This document shows positions 1 to 12,589 of a stretch of DNA of 64,000 nt, piece after piece. Below the pieces are notes generated by a model. That model did no database searches and was not told the DNA's origin. It saw only the letters and a list, made by a program, of their open reading frames with translations. The DNA comes from Gibbula magus (taxonomy: Eukaryota > Mollusca > Gastropoda > Trochida > Trochidae): NCBI GenBank assembly GCA_936450465.1, contig OW388304.1:40610914-40674913 (forward strand), read 5' to 3'. The stretch's first letter is position 1. Every line of letters starts with the position of its first letter. A program made the translations under genes and the position numbers.

Positions 1-1284
1 TTCATATTATCTATTAGTAACAAATATTGTCATTACAAAGGGATATTGCCTTTGATTGAATTTTGTTGAAATATTCAGTATTGAGTAAGCTCAAACTCTA
101 AAAATAGACCGGAAAATCCCATGCCAGTTTCAATGTAATTATTTAATTGCAGATCATTCTTAAATATATATGAATGACAATTTTTAAGAGGCTTTAATAT
201 AATTATGTGTGAAGTATTTTTCAAAAGTGATTGCCAATAACGTGACTGTCTAATTGTAAACTGCCATTGTCAATGATATTATTTTTGTTACCACAGTGTA
301 ACTGAACACACGATAGTCATGATGCACAATATGAATTTTTCTCGGTATCTTTCGTAGTTGGATGGGTTTATTGGAACATCTCGAAGACATGGCTGGTAAT
401 ATTCAAAATAAAGTTGTATCTTGTTTGAGGACTGTCAGACAGTCGGGCTGGGGAGGGAAAATTCAAGGCAGTCCGTAAGAAAAGTTGACTGCCTCGGACA
501 GGCGTTATTTCGATAAGTGGCATTTTATTATTTACTACATTACTAATAGGCCGAGTCTTGTTTTTCATTGGGCAAAATCTATGTTTTGATTTCGTTTTAT
601 ATAGAATCGATGTACACAACGCTACGCCAGTTTTACTAACGGTCTACATACCGGTAAATGTTGTCGAGAACACGGCGTCACACGGACAATTCATCTCCTC
701 TCATCAGGGCTGTTTCATATCCTTTGAACTTTGCTAACAGACGATCCTGGGGCTTGTTTCCCTCCTCGATGAGAGTTGTTGACCAGTTTGTTCGACGTTT
801 GGCATCCGGTTCAATGATTTTGACAGCACTCGTTTCATTGCAGACGACGCAAGTTGTGATTTACAGCGCATGCGTGAACATACGCAGCGACATCTAGAGG
901 TGTAGGAACCGCAACTCTGCACTACACATGCGATTATCGAACCGGATCGGAGTTCAAATCCCTTCCCAAAGGGAATATTTAAAAAATTTTTAAAGAATAA
1001 ATCATTACTTTTACATCTTTTTAAAAGAATAAATTAATACTTTGAGCATGCGTTTTACATAATGTCAATGTTTCTTCAAAGTTTAAACTATATGTAATAT
1101 TAAATATTTTTTCAAATCTACAAAATATATTGGAAAAGCATTAAAAACAACATACCTTTTTTAATTTTACTCAATTAATAATAGAAAGGTCACTCTATAC
1201 ACACACATTGAAGGAAACAACACTTCAAGCTGAAATACACAATAACACATCACAAAATATGAAAATGTGCTGGTCGAACTTAAA
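1..1284. other. No gene recognised
   Basis: AT-rich apart from ~640-960, which is nearer neutral GC with short ORFs on both strands (658-897, 734-922) lacking any family signature. It could hold an unrecognised exon or promoter. Confidence 0.5.
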
Positions 1285-1425
1285 GACGTCTATTAGACGT
1301 TGAATTAACATCTAGGATTAAACGTCGAAATGGCTACGTTGAATCAACGTCTAAAAGACGTTGTTATACGTCTAAACCAGATATAGACCTCATCTAGACG
1401 TCTAATAGACGTCTTGTGCCTGCTG
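1285..1425. repeat. Palindromic AGACGTCT-rich segment
   Basis: GACGTCTATTAGACGTTG and TCTAGACGTCTAATAGACGT frame a stretch with several forward and inverted AACGTCTAA words. It looks like a small foldback element; the family is not recognised. Confidence 0.65.
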
Positions 1426-3077
1426 GGATACAATTGATTTTGGTCCGGCATTGAATGATCAATTGACATTTCGTTATATTTTTAATAACTAAATACCATG
1501 TAATTAACAAGTTTATTTTCACAATTAACTTGATCTGCTTTGCTGCAGTCTCCGGCTGCAATTTGATGTCTTCTCTTCACTTGATTTGTGTGCAAATTTT
1601 ATTTGCCTCCTTTCTTAATTTCGTTTACATCAAATAGCAAAATTACAGTCTATCAGTGTTTTAAAATTCATCAACACTATTTTATCTTAGTGTCACATTT
1701 GTAACAATTTTGGCATTAAGATTTTTAGGTATGAATTATTCATGAAATATTCCTTCTTTGCTATTTTGAATAAGGTCTAATTTGAAGATGAAAACAAGAA
1801 ACTCCAATTTCCTACTTTTTCATTCATTGCAAAAATGATATTTGTAATACATTTTTTTATTATGAAATAATGTTTGCAACTATAAATATGACAGTGCTTG
1901 TATTGGTTTTGATGCTGATCTTGGCGATAAGGAAATATAACTGTCAGTAAAAAATTGATGAGATAGGATATGATTGACAGCCCAAATATGATATGAAACA
2001 AGTCAAGAGATTCGGAGAATCAATCACTCCCCACCTGAGATTTTGCCTTGTCTGACATCAGTTTTACCCGCTCTATGGCGGGTACAAGCTCAAATGCCTT
2101 GACACTCATTTTTGCAAATGTTTGATGACCTCAAAACTTAAAAAGAAAGCAACATCCTGCTTTGTCGTCTTCGACAAATTAGTCATTACAGATTCAGCTG
2201 ATGGGCAGCGCCATCTTGGATTGCACCGCCACCTGGCGATAAGGAGACTCCCACTTCAAGAACGGTAACTCTTGCTTGACTATCGCCATCTAAAGTATTC
2301 CTTATCAAAGTATTTCTCGTGTTCATTGCAAATCAATCAGCTATACATATTTGCAATTATAACGTGCATTCATGAAAATATTTTTTTCTTAGAAAACTTT
2401 TTAAAATAAAATCAGGTTAGATTTTCTATTATAAAAAAGTGGTTTGTATGGGGTTTTAACAGGAGGAATATTATCATAAAATTTAGAAATAAACGAAGTG
2501 ACATTATGTTTAATTTTTAAGTTTATTTTTTGTTTAAAGAACAAATAAATAATTTCTTAATTTAAGTCAAATCAATTTACCAAAAGAAACAATACTTTCA
2601 GCAGCTAATAGTGAAATATATATATATATAGGGCCTACTCTGGAAAACCCTTTAGCAAGTGTAGGCTACAAAATTTCTTTTAGGGGCATTTTATAAGTTG
2701 TAGATTTTAAGAAAAAAACAAGATATAAGAATTGTCAACTTCTCTAATGCAGTGAATGCTGATAGACAACTTCTTTATGGTAATGAATGGGACGTTTCGG
2801 TGTAGACACAATTTAAGCACCATTATCTTATGAGAGATCAATGTTCAATGTTCAATGAAAACTTTTTGCATCTAAATTTGGAACAGTTCACTCGTGTGCA
2901 GGTAAGCAGCGTATCGCTGTCACAACACTAATTGTAGCTATTATTCTCTAGGCATTGTTACACCTTACCAAACTTGCTGGACCCTAAATTTAGTATTACT
3001 TGAGCGAGGGTAACATCCCGGCAAGGGGTAACCCTACAAATCTCTAGTACTTGCTACTTTAAGCCCCGCTGCATTAT
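1426..3077. other. No gene recognised
   Basis: AT-rich sequence with a short (TA)n at 2617-2629. No SINE, TIR or coding block was recognised. Confidence 0.5.
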
Positions 3078-3086
3078 GAAATGCAG

Positions 3087-3401
3087 TTGGGGTGAGGTGA
3101 GTTGGGGTTTAACGCCGCTTTCAAGAGCATTTCACTTATATCGCGGCTGCTAGTATTATGGCAGGGAGAAAGTCCGCAATGTCATGTGGCTATGTATTGC
3201 GGTGAAACCTGCGAGCATCGGCTGGAACTAGCGAACCATGGGTGGTACTGCACTGAAATTCAGTGTAGCATTGCACCAAAACCTTACTGCGTGTATAACA
3301 GTTCTCTACTGCAGACAAAGTTGCCGTGCCCCTGGCGGGATTCGAACCCCGGACCTCTTGATCCGAAGCCGAACGCGCTAACTACTGCGCTATCCCGCCC
3401 C
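3087..3401 (-). mobile_element. tRNA-derived SINE, family 1, full length
   Basis: On the minus strand the head reads as a tRNA-like sequence with an A box (TAGCGCAGTAGTTAGCGCG) and a B box (GGGTTCGAATC), followed by a ~240-bp body ending in ACTCACCTCACC. A 9-bp target-site duplication, GAAATGCAG, flanks it at 3078-3086 and 3402-3410. Confidence 0.92.
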
Positions 3402-3410
3402 GAAATGCAG

Positions 3411-4332
3411 CATTTGCCAGTGATATTTATAACTTTCGGGGAAGTTGCATGAATTATATTTATAATATTTGTACGAGTTTCTTAAAAGCCGCTTGGCAAT
3501 TTGCAATACTTCTTTATCGTACATTTAATTAAGTAGGTTGTTAAGAAATAAATTTCATAACGTGTTTCTTCACTGCCTTATGAATAGTTTGAAAGGTGCA
3601 AGTTAAACTGGTTTAAAAGCCAGAGCGTTGTCGATAACGTGATAACTCTCCTTCGCTGGTGAAATGAGCTGAAACATCTAACTGCTTTTGCGATAATTCA
3701 GGTTAAATCGCACTTGCGAATCATGCAATTACGAAGGTTTCGAAATGTTCACCGCTCAAACGCACGGACATCTCGTGCAGATTCATGTAGTGTTCACTAA
3801 TTCCACGTGCAGTTCATGTCGTGTGAGAAGCAATGAGCAAATCGGTGACAGGTACTTGAACTCGAAGAGATATACACTCGCGGGCAAAATAAAGAATACC
3901 CTAATTTCAAAAAAGCCAAACAAAAAAGATTTCCGCCGAAAAAGTTTATTTTCAATGTTTTTGATGAGAATATATCTCGTAAATGATATATGAGGACGGC
4001 CATTAGGGCAAAAAACAACAAAAAACAAATCAAAGAACAAGTGCGAATCAATGGTCTATCGTGAACGAACAAAGAACAAACTGAAATCAACGGAAGGGGG
4101 CGCTCGTCATGACGATCTATTTTTAGATAGCTTGGAAGGGGGCGGAGCTTGTTTGGTGGTGGCGATTGGTTGGCTTGACGATGCAGGCCAAGGAATGGGG
4201 GTGTCACATGAAATGCCGCTTCACTTGAAACTGTATGCGAGTATATCTTCAAGCAGTGGAAGGACGTTTGTATGATACTGCAAGAGTTATATTCATATAT
4301 GCTTGTTACCGCAAGTCCTTTCTACCAAGACA
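3411..4332. other. Sequence upstream of the integrase-like exon
   Basis: Contains a lone CGGGCAAAATAAAGAATAC (3881-3899) like the TIR at 9553. No partner end was found. ORFs on both strands have no family signature. A promoter for the exon at 4333 could lie here but no core elements are clear. Confidence 0.4.
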
Positions 4333-4684
4333 ATGGAGAGCGATAGTGTTTGTGACAACTTTTTTACAAGGATTACAGGAATCGTTGAAAGTCCGGAAGA
4401 ATTGGACACAGGGCAACGCCAGGGACGTTATTCAGGCCCACCATTAACCCATCTCGTGCACGAGGTTGATATCCTGTGTCTTGATATACTGTACGCCCAC
4501 GTGTCTATGCCTCTAGTGATTACGGAAATATGGGCAACTCTTATAACGAATGCTTATCGTTATCCACACAGGTACAGTTCTCAACAGAACGGGGAATTCT
4601 CTTATCAAACGCCCGTCACGGATACAGGATTATCTGGCCTACCAAGTTATGTGATTACGTACTCACAGTTGGAAATTTTGCTAG
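4333..4684 (+). CDS. Probable first exon, integrase-core/HTH-type gene
   Basis: Open from ATG 4333 for 117 codons to ...SYVITYSQLEILL. It then meets AG|GCAAGT at 4684/4685, the canonical form of a GC-type donor. Joined to the exon at 19107 the phase closes (G + AA = Glu) and gives the block SQLEILLEAEFTIKEIGNLL across the junction. In known animal proteins of this type a G.P.Y.I...QL segment precedes an HTH with VSxRTV and xEYGLS, followed by an integrase core. The N-terminal region (VDILCLDIL, TEIWATLI) is unassigned. Known relatives are uncharacterised or transposon-derived proteins. The intron would be 14.4 kb and full of repeats. Function is not claimed. Confidence 0.6.
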
Positions 4685-4870
4685 GCAAGTAAACCCAAAC
4701 GTTATTTTATCAATTAAAGATTTAATTTTTTCCCTCAATTTGTCAATATCGATGCTTTCCATTTCGATATTATTATGAACTGATGTGACCATTATGAAAT
4801 GAATTACATTTTGAAAAATTATTGAAATATGAAATATAGTAAACAAATATTTGTAATGGACTGTATTACT

Positions 4871-6724
4871 TGTTAAAGGCGCTTTAGCACGTTTTTCTCA
4901 CTTTTGCCATTTATTATTTATCTTTTTACAATATATTGTTACTTTAATGGATAAAACATCTCACTACACGACCAGATAAGCCGTATCCGTAGAATATGGT
5001 TACACGTGTATTGAAAGGAAATGGTGCGGATTATAAAGCAGCAGTGATATTGAATATTAGAGATATGTTTGTAGGCCTCATGCGAATTTGAGAGTTCAGA
5101 CACCAAGATGGTTGACCATTCGATCATTGTACCATTTTTAACAAGTGCCTGCCTTTCAACATTTACATGCTGCCAAAAAGGAATGTTTTTTTCACAGCGT
5201 GCATATAAAAAAGGTCAGTTCTTTGGCCTTACATTGGATATTCGCGACAGTGGTAATGATAGTGATATGGACAGTATATAGGTTCAGGGTTATTTAATGA
5301 ATTAAACTACGAACTATTTATAACCCGGGGTATTTTCTACAAAATTTTCCAAAAGTGATTACAGAAGAGATACATTTACAAAAACGAATTCAGTCAGTAT
5401 GTTCAAAGGCGCTGTAGCAAGTTTTTCTAACTGAAATAAAGTGAGCTCAGGAAAAGGTTAATTAGTGTTACCAATCGCTACATAATACTCCCGAATCAAT
5501 AAAAAGAGTTCTAAAACGAATGTATATTGTTCGGTTAAGCCATGCGATTCAATTTCCCTTCAATTCGAGCGGCCATTTTAAGGTAGTTCAAGTGATCTCA
5601 TTGATGTAGCGATACCTAAACACTCAAAGTAGAGTTTTAAATATGGTACCATGATAGAATGGTTAACAATGAGGCATGAGATCTACAAATCTACATCTTA
5701 CAATGAAGACTTCCACACCACGGTTTCTACGTCGAACCATTTCTTTCAATACGGATAACCGTTTTCTATGGATACGGCTTATCGGGTCATGAAATGTGAT
5801 GTTTTACCCTCTATAAACATAACAATATATCTAATAAACTTTTATAATAAATAGCAAATTTTAAAAAACAAAATTTGCGATTAACGTGCTAAAGCGCGGG
5901 AACGTATTTTTTACATATACATGTGTGACCTCCCAAAACTTCAGACGGCCCAAAACTCAAACGGGTTAAAACAATATCCGTTATGGTAGGTTGCACTGAA
6001 GTGGACTACGCTGTTACTTTTCCGAACTACAGGACTGGTCCAAACAATAAAAAATAACATGAGAATGACTTTATTCAGTACAAAACATGTTATTATTCAG
6101 CATTAAAAAAACAATAAATATTGTTAATACACAATACATAAAGCATAAACATGTTTATGCTTAATAATTTGTATTGTGTACTGACAATTATTATTAGCCA
6201 ACTTGTTCATATAAGGTTTTAAAATCTAAACTCTAAAAAAATAGACATTGTATGCATACGATATTTGTCAATGAACATTATTGTAAAAACATACCTTATC
6301 ATCATATGTGATCAAACTTATCATCAAACTTGTGGTAACACAATAACACTAATCCTCACCCTAATCTTACCTACTTTATTATAAAGACATATATTAGCTT
6401 ATGTACATGTACTTTTAATTTATTCTTATAGACATTTTGCTCACTATAACTTGCAAAACGTCATACTCTCTTTTTTCCCAAGCTTACTAATTTGATATAT
6501 CCAGCTTACTAAATAGCGATTAATGTCCCGTTTGGCACCCCATGTTATTGAATAACTGAAGCATACATTATTATCTGCTTTACGAAAAGTTCACAACAAA
6601 TTGCTTAGAACTCTTTTATCGATTCAGGTCAATTTCAGGAGTATTTTTTAGCCATTGGTAACACTTATTTATATTTTTGTGAGAGCACTTTATTTCAGTA
6701 AGAAAAAACGTGCTACAGCGCCTT
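4871..6724. mobile_element. Cluster of TTAA MITE copies (AAAGGCGCTGTAGC family)
   Basis: A left end at 4873 (TTAAAGGCGCTTTAGCACG), a complete copy at about 5405-5898, and a right end at 6695-6724 (ACGTGCTACAGCGCCTTTAA) share the termini of 8136-8490. They may be one outer copy with a nested one, or three separate copies. The rest (5899-6694) is AT-rich without further recognisable content. Confidence 0.65.
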
Positions 6725-7029
6725 TAAGAACATGATATTGGGACAGTTAGTTGGTTCCAGTGTAAAACCTGCTGGCACTTGGTGACTGGCGACTGACGAC
6801 CGGCGACTGGTGTTTGGCTTTTGACATTTGGTGATTGTAGATTGCGATAGATGACAGCTTCTGACAAGGGAACAGTCAGAGACACAGCTCAGTTCCGGAG
6901 AAAGTATTTTGTGGCCTGTCAACTCCATATCAGTGATCTTGATCTTTAAAAAATTGTTTGCATGGGCGGGTATGGGGGGAAATGTTTGGACCCCCCTTTC
7001 AAATTCCTGGATCCGTCCCTGGAGCTACC

Positions 7030-7720
7030 GTTTGATTATATTAGGGGGATAGTGATCAACAATGACTCTGATTGAAAGTGACAGTTATAGTCCAGCAAAA
7101 TTATTATCATTTAAAGCAAAATCATCTGAAAAAGAATGTAAAATCCCAAAATATGTTCTATTCGGCGATAGGAAGATGGACATTATACACAGTAAGTTAA
7201 GGAATTCTTGTAGTTCCCTAAACGGTGATCTGTATCGTGTCAATTTATCTGAAAGTAAATCTTGCATTTGTGGTGCTTTAGTTGAAGATGTTTATCATTT
7301 CTTCTTGAGATGTCCAAGACATGCTGATCTCCGTTTATAATTAAAGCAAAGATTTTATGATTTAAAGGGAGAATTTAATCTTAATACAATCCTGTATGGA
7401 AACCCAAATCTTCCACAAACAGTTAATGAAAACATATTTCACCATGTTCATAAATTCATTGGAAAGAGTCATTGGAAAGTACGTATTTACCATATTCAAA
7501 GTGCATTTTGTCATAAGAACAACATTTCCAATTGTGTGTTGCCTTAATAATGTATATTACATGTTTACCCACTTCGTCACTTGTAGATTTCTTACTCTCT
7601 TCTGCATATATTGTGTTATGTATTTTAGCCTTGTCAAATAGTTGTTGATTACGTGGAGAGGGCTTCTATAAGTTTCACAACTTGTGCCCAATCCATTTCT
7701 TAAATGAATAAAATATGTTT
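7030..7720 (+). pseudogene. LINE 3' end relic
   Basis: Frame 7062-7337 encodes LRNSCSSLNGDLYRVNL, then CICGALVEDVYHFFLRCPRH, a LINE C-terminal Cys/His tail. After a TAA the same frame continues with LYGNPNLPQTVNENIFHHVH, typical of the extreme C terminus. The 3' end has AATAAAATATG at ~7708. One in-frame stop and no RT: a 5'-truncated dead copy. Confidence 0.75.
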
Positions 7721-8135
7721 TCAATCAATAGTCCAGTGACGGTCCAGGAATAGCCTTCACACCCCGCCTTATCTTGGAAGAATTTACCTATAAATTAGGG
7801 AGTTAACATATTGTGTAAATAGGTTAAAGTAGGGGCTGTAGCATGTTTTTTGCAAATTTTATTTTTCCATATTTTCCATTAATAATGATATTTTTTGTCA
7901 TTTATATTTACTTTAGAGGGTAAAACATTTTATTCACATTTTATTATTTCGAATTACAAAAAAAAACATTCCCATGGCTTTACCGACCCATGTACACTCA
8001 TTTTTTAACTTGATTTTCAGAAGAAAGGAGGGTATTTTACTATTTGTGACATTATTTTAAAAATACATTTCATTGCTTTTTACGAAATTTCACTATTTAT
8101 TCTACCATCATCTATTTGGTTTTATTTCTCTTTAA

Positions 8136-8490
8136 AGGGACAGTAGCACGTTTTTTCGCTGAAATAAGTCAATGAAATGTATTTGAAAAATAATGTTACC
8201 AATAGTAAAACACCCTTCTCTCTTCGGAAAATCAAGTTAAAATATGAATGTACATGGTTCTGTAAAGCCATGGCAATCGTTTTTGTCATTCAAAATAATA
8301 AAATGTGTTCACAATAAAATGGCCGCCATGCAATTTTTGCTTTATACGCAACACCGTTATTCCGACTACGGATAATTGGTTTGTGTAATAAGATGTTTTA
8401 CCCTCTAAAGTAAATATAAATGACATAAACTATCATTATAAATGGGAAATTTGAAAAAATAAAATCAACAAAAAACGTGCTACTGCCCCT
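8136..8490. mobile_element. TTAA MITE (AAGGGGCAGTAGCACG family), complete
   Basis: 355 bp between TTAA at 8132-8135 and 8491-8494, with termini AGGGACAGTAGCACGTTTTT / AGGGGCAGTAGCACGTTTTT. A degenerate opposite-strand copy precedes it at about 7820-8090. Confidence 0.9.
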
Positions 8491-8694
8491 TTAAGCGTTT
8501 AGTGCCAAATGTGTATTCAGTTTACATAGACTTGATGAACCTATAGACTATACTGAATTTAGTTTCAAAACTGACGTATGTTTCCCTTTCGCATCTCTGT
8601 CGTATATCATATATCTAATTCTTCAGTTCAGTCTTTCGCAACCTGATATATACTATCAAGCTAGACTAATCTACGAATGAAAGAACGACATTAA

Positions 8695-9308
8695 AGGTAC
8701 ATCCATTGTGTTGTTAGGGTCACATATGCTAAACTTTCAAGCAGTACTGACTGTTGCCGAAAATTGCCATTTTGATCTTATTCGGCTCAGTATACCGACG
8801 ATATAAAGGTAAACCGGACAATGCACTGCGTGTGGCGCGCGTCAATTAAACGTAATTTTGGAAACTTATTCACAGGGGCTTGTATTGTCGGACCTAACGA
8901 TTACAACGAATATGAAGTCGACGATCCAGCCCCATATACTATAGAAAGTACTTTTTTTTATAGTATATGGGGCTGGATCGTCGACTTCATATTCGTTGTA
9001 ATCGTTAGGTTCGACAATACAAGCCCCTGTGAACTTATTTACAACAGACTAAAAGAAAACTTGAAGTTAAACTAATTTTCTTCTTTGTCTTAAAACTACT
9101 GTGCATGTAAATGGAACTTGTAGTTTCGTATTCTGCACAAGTATAATGATGTTGCTCGATGTTAATTGGAAACCAGTAATAATTATATATTTGGCGTTTG
9201 GGGATGAATATGCAAGTTGGGTGATATTATTTGAACTGATATCAGCACATATTGTATGTTGGCATCTATAAAACAAATAAAATTGTGTGAAACACAATGG
9301 ATGCATCT
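8695..9308. mobile_element. TTAA-flanked MITE (AGGTACATCCATTG family)
   Basis: Left end TTAA then AGGTACATCCATTGTGTTG; right end CACAATGGATGCATCTTTA. TTAA targets suit piggyBac- or Kolobok-derived MITEs. A second element is nested inside at 8871-9031. Confidence 0.85.
8871..9031. mobile_element. hAT-like foldback MITE, near-perfect palindrome
   Basis: A 161-bp insertion whose arms (~73 bp each) pair with one visible mismatch around a 15-base loop (8944-8958). An 8-bp target duplication, AACTTATT, flanks it at 8863-8870 and 9032-9039, and the ends read CACAGGGGCTTG. An 8-bp duplication and AGGGG end suit hAT. It is nested in a TTAA MITE. Confidence 0.92.
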
Positions 9309-9552
9309 TTATAGTTAAATAGTAAATAGTTAATGTTTCCTTTATATAATTCAAAACATGCTTACATAATACAAGAAAATGCAAGAAATAAATGAATGTA
9401 GGGTCAGCATTTTATATTTTTATTATCAGAGAATACTACAACAAACATCCATTATGCAGTCTCATTAAAATCATATCTTTGATTCGTTCCTAAGGCTAGA
9501 CTTATTTGGGTTGTCACTCATCAAAGATCTGACGGAAACCGGTAATAAACGT

Positions 9553-9764
9553 ACGGGCAAAATAAAGTATACGGCTCATTTGTATTTATCATATGTATAA
9601 TTTTCAAAGTCAAATATCTCGAGTTTTCGACGTCGTATTGAAAAACGGACTTGTTCGTGAAATTAGTTCAAAACATTAAATCAGTCAAAGAATACCTCTA
9701 CGCGGTTTAAATTTTTATGCCCCCGAATCGGAGATTCCCGGGGTATATTGTTTTTCACCTGTCC

Positions 9765-9803
<39 letters not shown>

Positions 9804-11125
9804 CGTCTGTCCGTCTGTGTTTTTGTCAACAAAAACTTTAACCTTGGCCATAACTTTGGATTGCTCAGAGCTAGGGCTTTCATACTTGGCATGTGCATAC
9901 CTTGTGATGAGACCTTTCAGATGAGGTCATCATATTTGACCTTGTGACATTGACCTTGCCGCAATTGACATTTTCAGAAAACTTTAACCTTGACCATAAC
10001 TTTAGGTTGCTCAGAGCTACGGCCTTCATACTTGGCATGTGTATGCCTTTTGATGAGACCTTTCAGATGAGGTCATCATATTTGACCTTGTGACCTTGAC
10101 CTTGCCGCAATTAACATTTTCAGAAAACTTTAACCTTGGCCATAACTTTAGATTGCTGAGAGCTACGGCCTTCATACTTGGCATGTGTATGCCTTGTGAT
10201 GAGACCTTCAGAAGAGGTCATCATATTTGACCTTGTGACCTTGACCTTTACCTTGCTGCAGTGGACATATTTAGTAAACTTTAACTTTGGCCATAACTTT
10301 AGATTGCTGAGAGCTACAGCCTTTATTCTAAGCATGTGAAAACCTTGTGATGAGACCTTTCAGATGAGGTCATCATATTTGACCTTGTGACTTTGACCTT
10401 GCCGCAATGAACATTTTCAGAAAACTTTAACCTTGGCCATAACTTTAGATTGCTGATAGCTACGGCCTTCATACTTGGCATGTGTATGCCTTGTGATGAG
10501 ACCTTCAGATGAGGTCATCATATTTGACCTTGTGACCTTGACCTTTACCTTGCTGCAGTGGACATCTTTAGTAAACATTAACCTTGGCCATAACTTTAGA
10601 TTGCTGAGAGCTACAGCCTTCATTCTTGGCATGTGCATACATTGTGATGAGACCTTTCAGATGAGGTCATCATATTTGACCATGTGACCTTGACCTTGCC
10701 GAAGTGGACAATATTTAGAAAACTTAACCTTGGCCATAACATTTATTGTTTAACAAACACAACTTGTTTAAATTAAAATTTAAAATTTAAATCTTGAAAT
10801 TCCCCCAAATTTATTTTGATAAAACACAACTGTTCATCGACATATAACACATTTTCTGTTAGAAAATCAATAAATGTGGTTCGTCCTGCACACATTTACA
10901 ACATTTTAAACATGGTAGGAGTCATGTTGGTGTAAATTTGATTTCTTACCCCTGTCTACTTTAAATAATGATATTTTAGTTAAAACATAAAACAGTCACC
11001 AATTAAGTCATTCAAACTACTGCCGAGAGGTGTTATTGTATCGTTCGATAATCAAATGCATCTCATTTCTTTAAAAAAATTGAATTAATCGAAAACAAGT
11101 GACTGTTATACTTTCTTTTGCCCGT
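9553..11125. mobile_element. Element with ACGGGCAAAATAAAGTAT termini
   Basis: Left ACGGGCAAAATAAAGTATAC and right complement ACGGGCAAAAGAAAGTATAA suggest one TIR element that includes the tandem array at 9775-10745. Flanking duplications are not clear, so the two ends may not belong together. Confidence 0.45.
9775..10745 (+). repeat. ~146-150 bp tandem array with CTGT simple repeat
   Basis: A (CTGT)n tract at 9759-9822 is followed by about six units. GGCCATAACTTT recurs near 9848, 9993, 10138, 10288, 10434, 10584 and 10733. Each unit carries TGACCTTGTGACCTTGACCTT. ORFs here are repeat artefacts. The sequence preceding the tract, CCCGAATCGGAGATTCCCGG, is palindromic. Confidence 0.9.
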
Positions 11126-11280
11126 CAGTTTAATACAGGCGTCGACAAATCACGCTATGTTTTCACACCACGTTCAATAGTAAAACAAATACTTATTTGA
11201 AGGAGAGACCCGTATTTATTTTGCGACACGTAATACACACACAGGACATATATACATACTCATATTATACACTGTATATA

Positions 11281-11799
11281 CACTGTCGGCCAAAAGAAAC
11301 GCCTACCAGATATCTTATCAGATTTCGTAAAAACTATCATTAACAGTTTAGAAATATTACAGCATTATGAAGTTGCACCATTTCTGCATAATATATTTAA
11401 ATTTCAGAAGTTGTCATGCCACAAAAGAATGGCGATTGTTGAAATGAGACAACATAATTGTTCAGTTTTCGATCAGCGCTTGGTCAAAAAACATTTGAAA
11501 CAGATTTTCATACAACAACGAGCAACAATACAGGAACGCTTTCGCATGAAAGCGGTGATGACCCTACGATGTACGTGGTTACGGTGCGCAAGTGAATCAA
11601 ACAGAAATAGCGGTCTTCATTGGGCGTGTTTTTCATGAAAGTTATTGACTCGAATCCCAGTTTTTTCCACGATTTCAATGGACTTTCATATTAATTATTG
11701 TTTCAGCATAACGTGGAAACCTCCATTCATTATATTCAGAAATTATTTGATCTTTCATTTTAAGGAAAATCAAGTAGGCGGTTTTTTTGGCCGACAGTG
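11281..11799 (+). mobile_element. Tc1/mariner-like element, decayed
   Basis: 519 bp with inverted ends CACTGTCGGCCAAAAGAAAC / CACTGTCGGCCAAAAAAACC and TA on each side. A fragmentary frame inside shows VNQTEIA-like HTH residues near 11600, in keeping with a transposase N terminus. No intact ORF. Confidence 0.85.
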
Positions 11800-12053
11800 T
11801 ACATGTAACAACATATTTCAGATATTGCTACTGAGGGAATACATTTTAGAATCAGAATCTATTACAAGAAAAAGATTTCCATATATGCACTTACTCAAAT
11901 AAAGGAAGCCTCGCACTAAAAAAAAAACAGAGATAAACCGCAGCTTATCTGTGCCAAATTCTCTGGAAAAAGCGATAAGCTTTAATCTTTGTATTTGATA
12001 CCTTTCTATCCCAAAACATACTAATTTTTGGTTATCCTGTCGCAGTTAGTACT

Positions 12054-12505
12054 GGTATCAGAGGATAAAATAATAGATAATTGTTTCAAAATGGGAATAT
12101 ATTCGAAACCTACATTTGAAACTCAATAAGTACAGCAGTAAAATCAATTAACCTGTTGGGGGGGGGGGGGGGGGGGGGGGGGTGTTAAGTAGATGGCCAG
12201 AAAACATAATACTATTCAAAGAAGTCAAAATGCAAGGCGGAAAACAAATATTAACAGCCCAGAACTACTAGTTAATAGAGACAATACATTATATTGAAAT
12301 GTACCCGTCCATGACAATAAGTGACGGAGTGTAACGGGATGAAAGACTGAATGCAGTGTTGCGATTATAAGCTGTCTTGAGATGAAAGGCCAAACTGGAC
12401 ATGACAAAGTCATGTCCGGGATTTCTTAGATCTTCAAACGATTAAAATACTATATATATTCGTAGAAATAAACACTAGTCAGTCTGTCGATGAGATTGGC
12501 CAAGG
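12054..12505 (+). repeat. Left direct repeat flanking the GC-rich island
   Basis: It matches 14569-14917 (landmarks TATCAGAGGATAAAATAATA, ATGTACCCGTCCATGACAAT, GACATGACAAAGTCATGTCC). This copy holds ~100 extra bases at ~12150-12243, including a run of more than 20 G, and is followed by an A-rich tract. Confidence 0.9.
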
Positions 12506-12589
12506 TCAAAAAAAAAAGAAAAAAAAAAAGCTCATATTATTTAACCATGTAACTAGCCACAGACGCTTTAGCACGTCTGCATGTTGCTA

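Noticed and set aside
3331..3401. tRNA gene on the minus strand (A and B boxes), and similar at 29730, 31230 and 51231
   Set aside because: Each is joined to a SINE body present several times, one with a target-site duplication. They are SINE heads and not functional tRNA genes.
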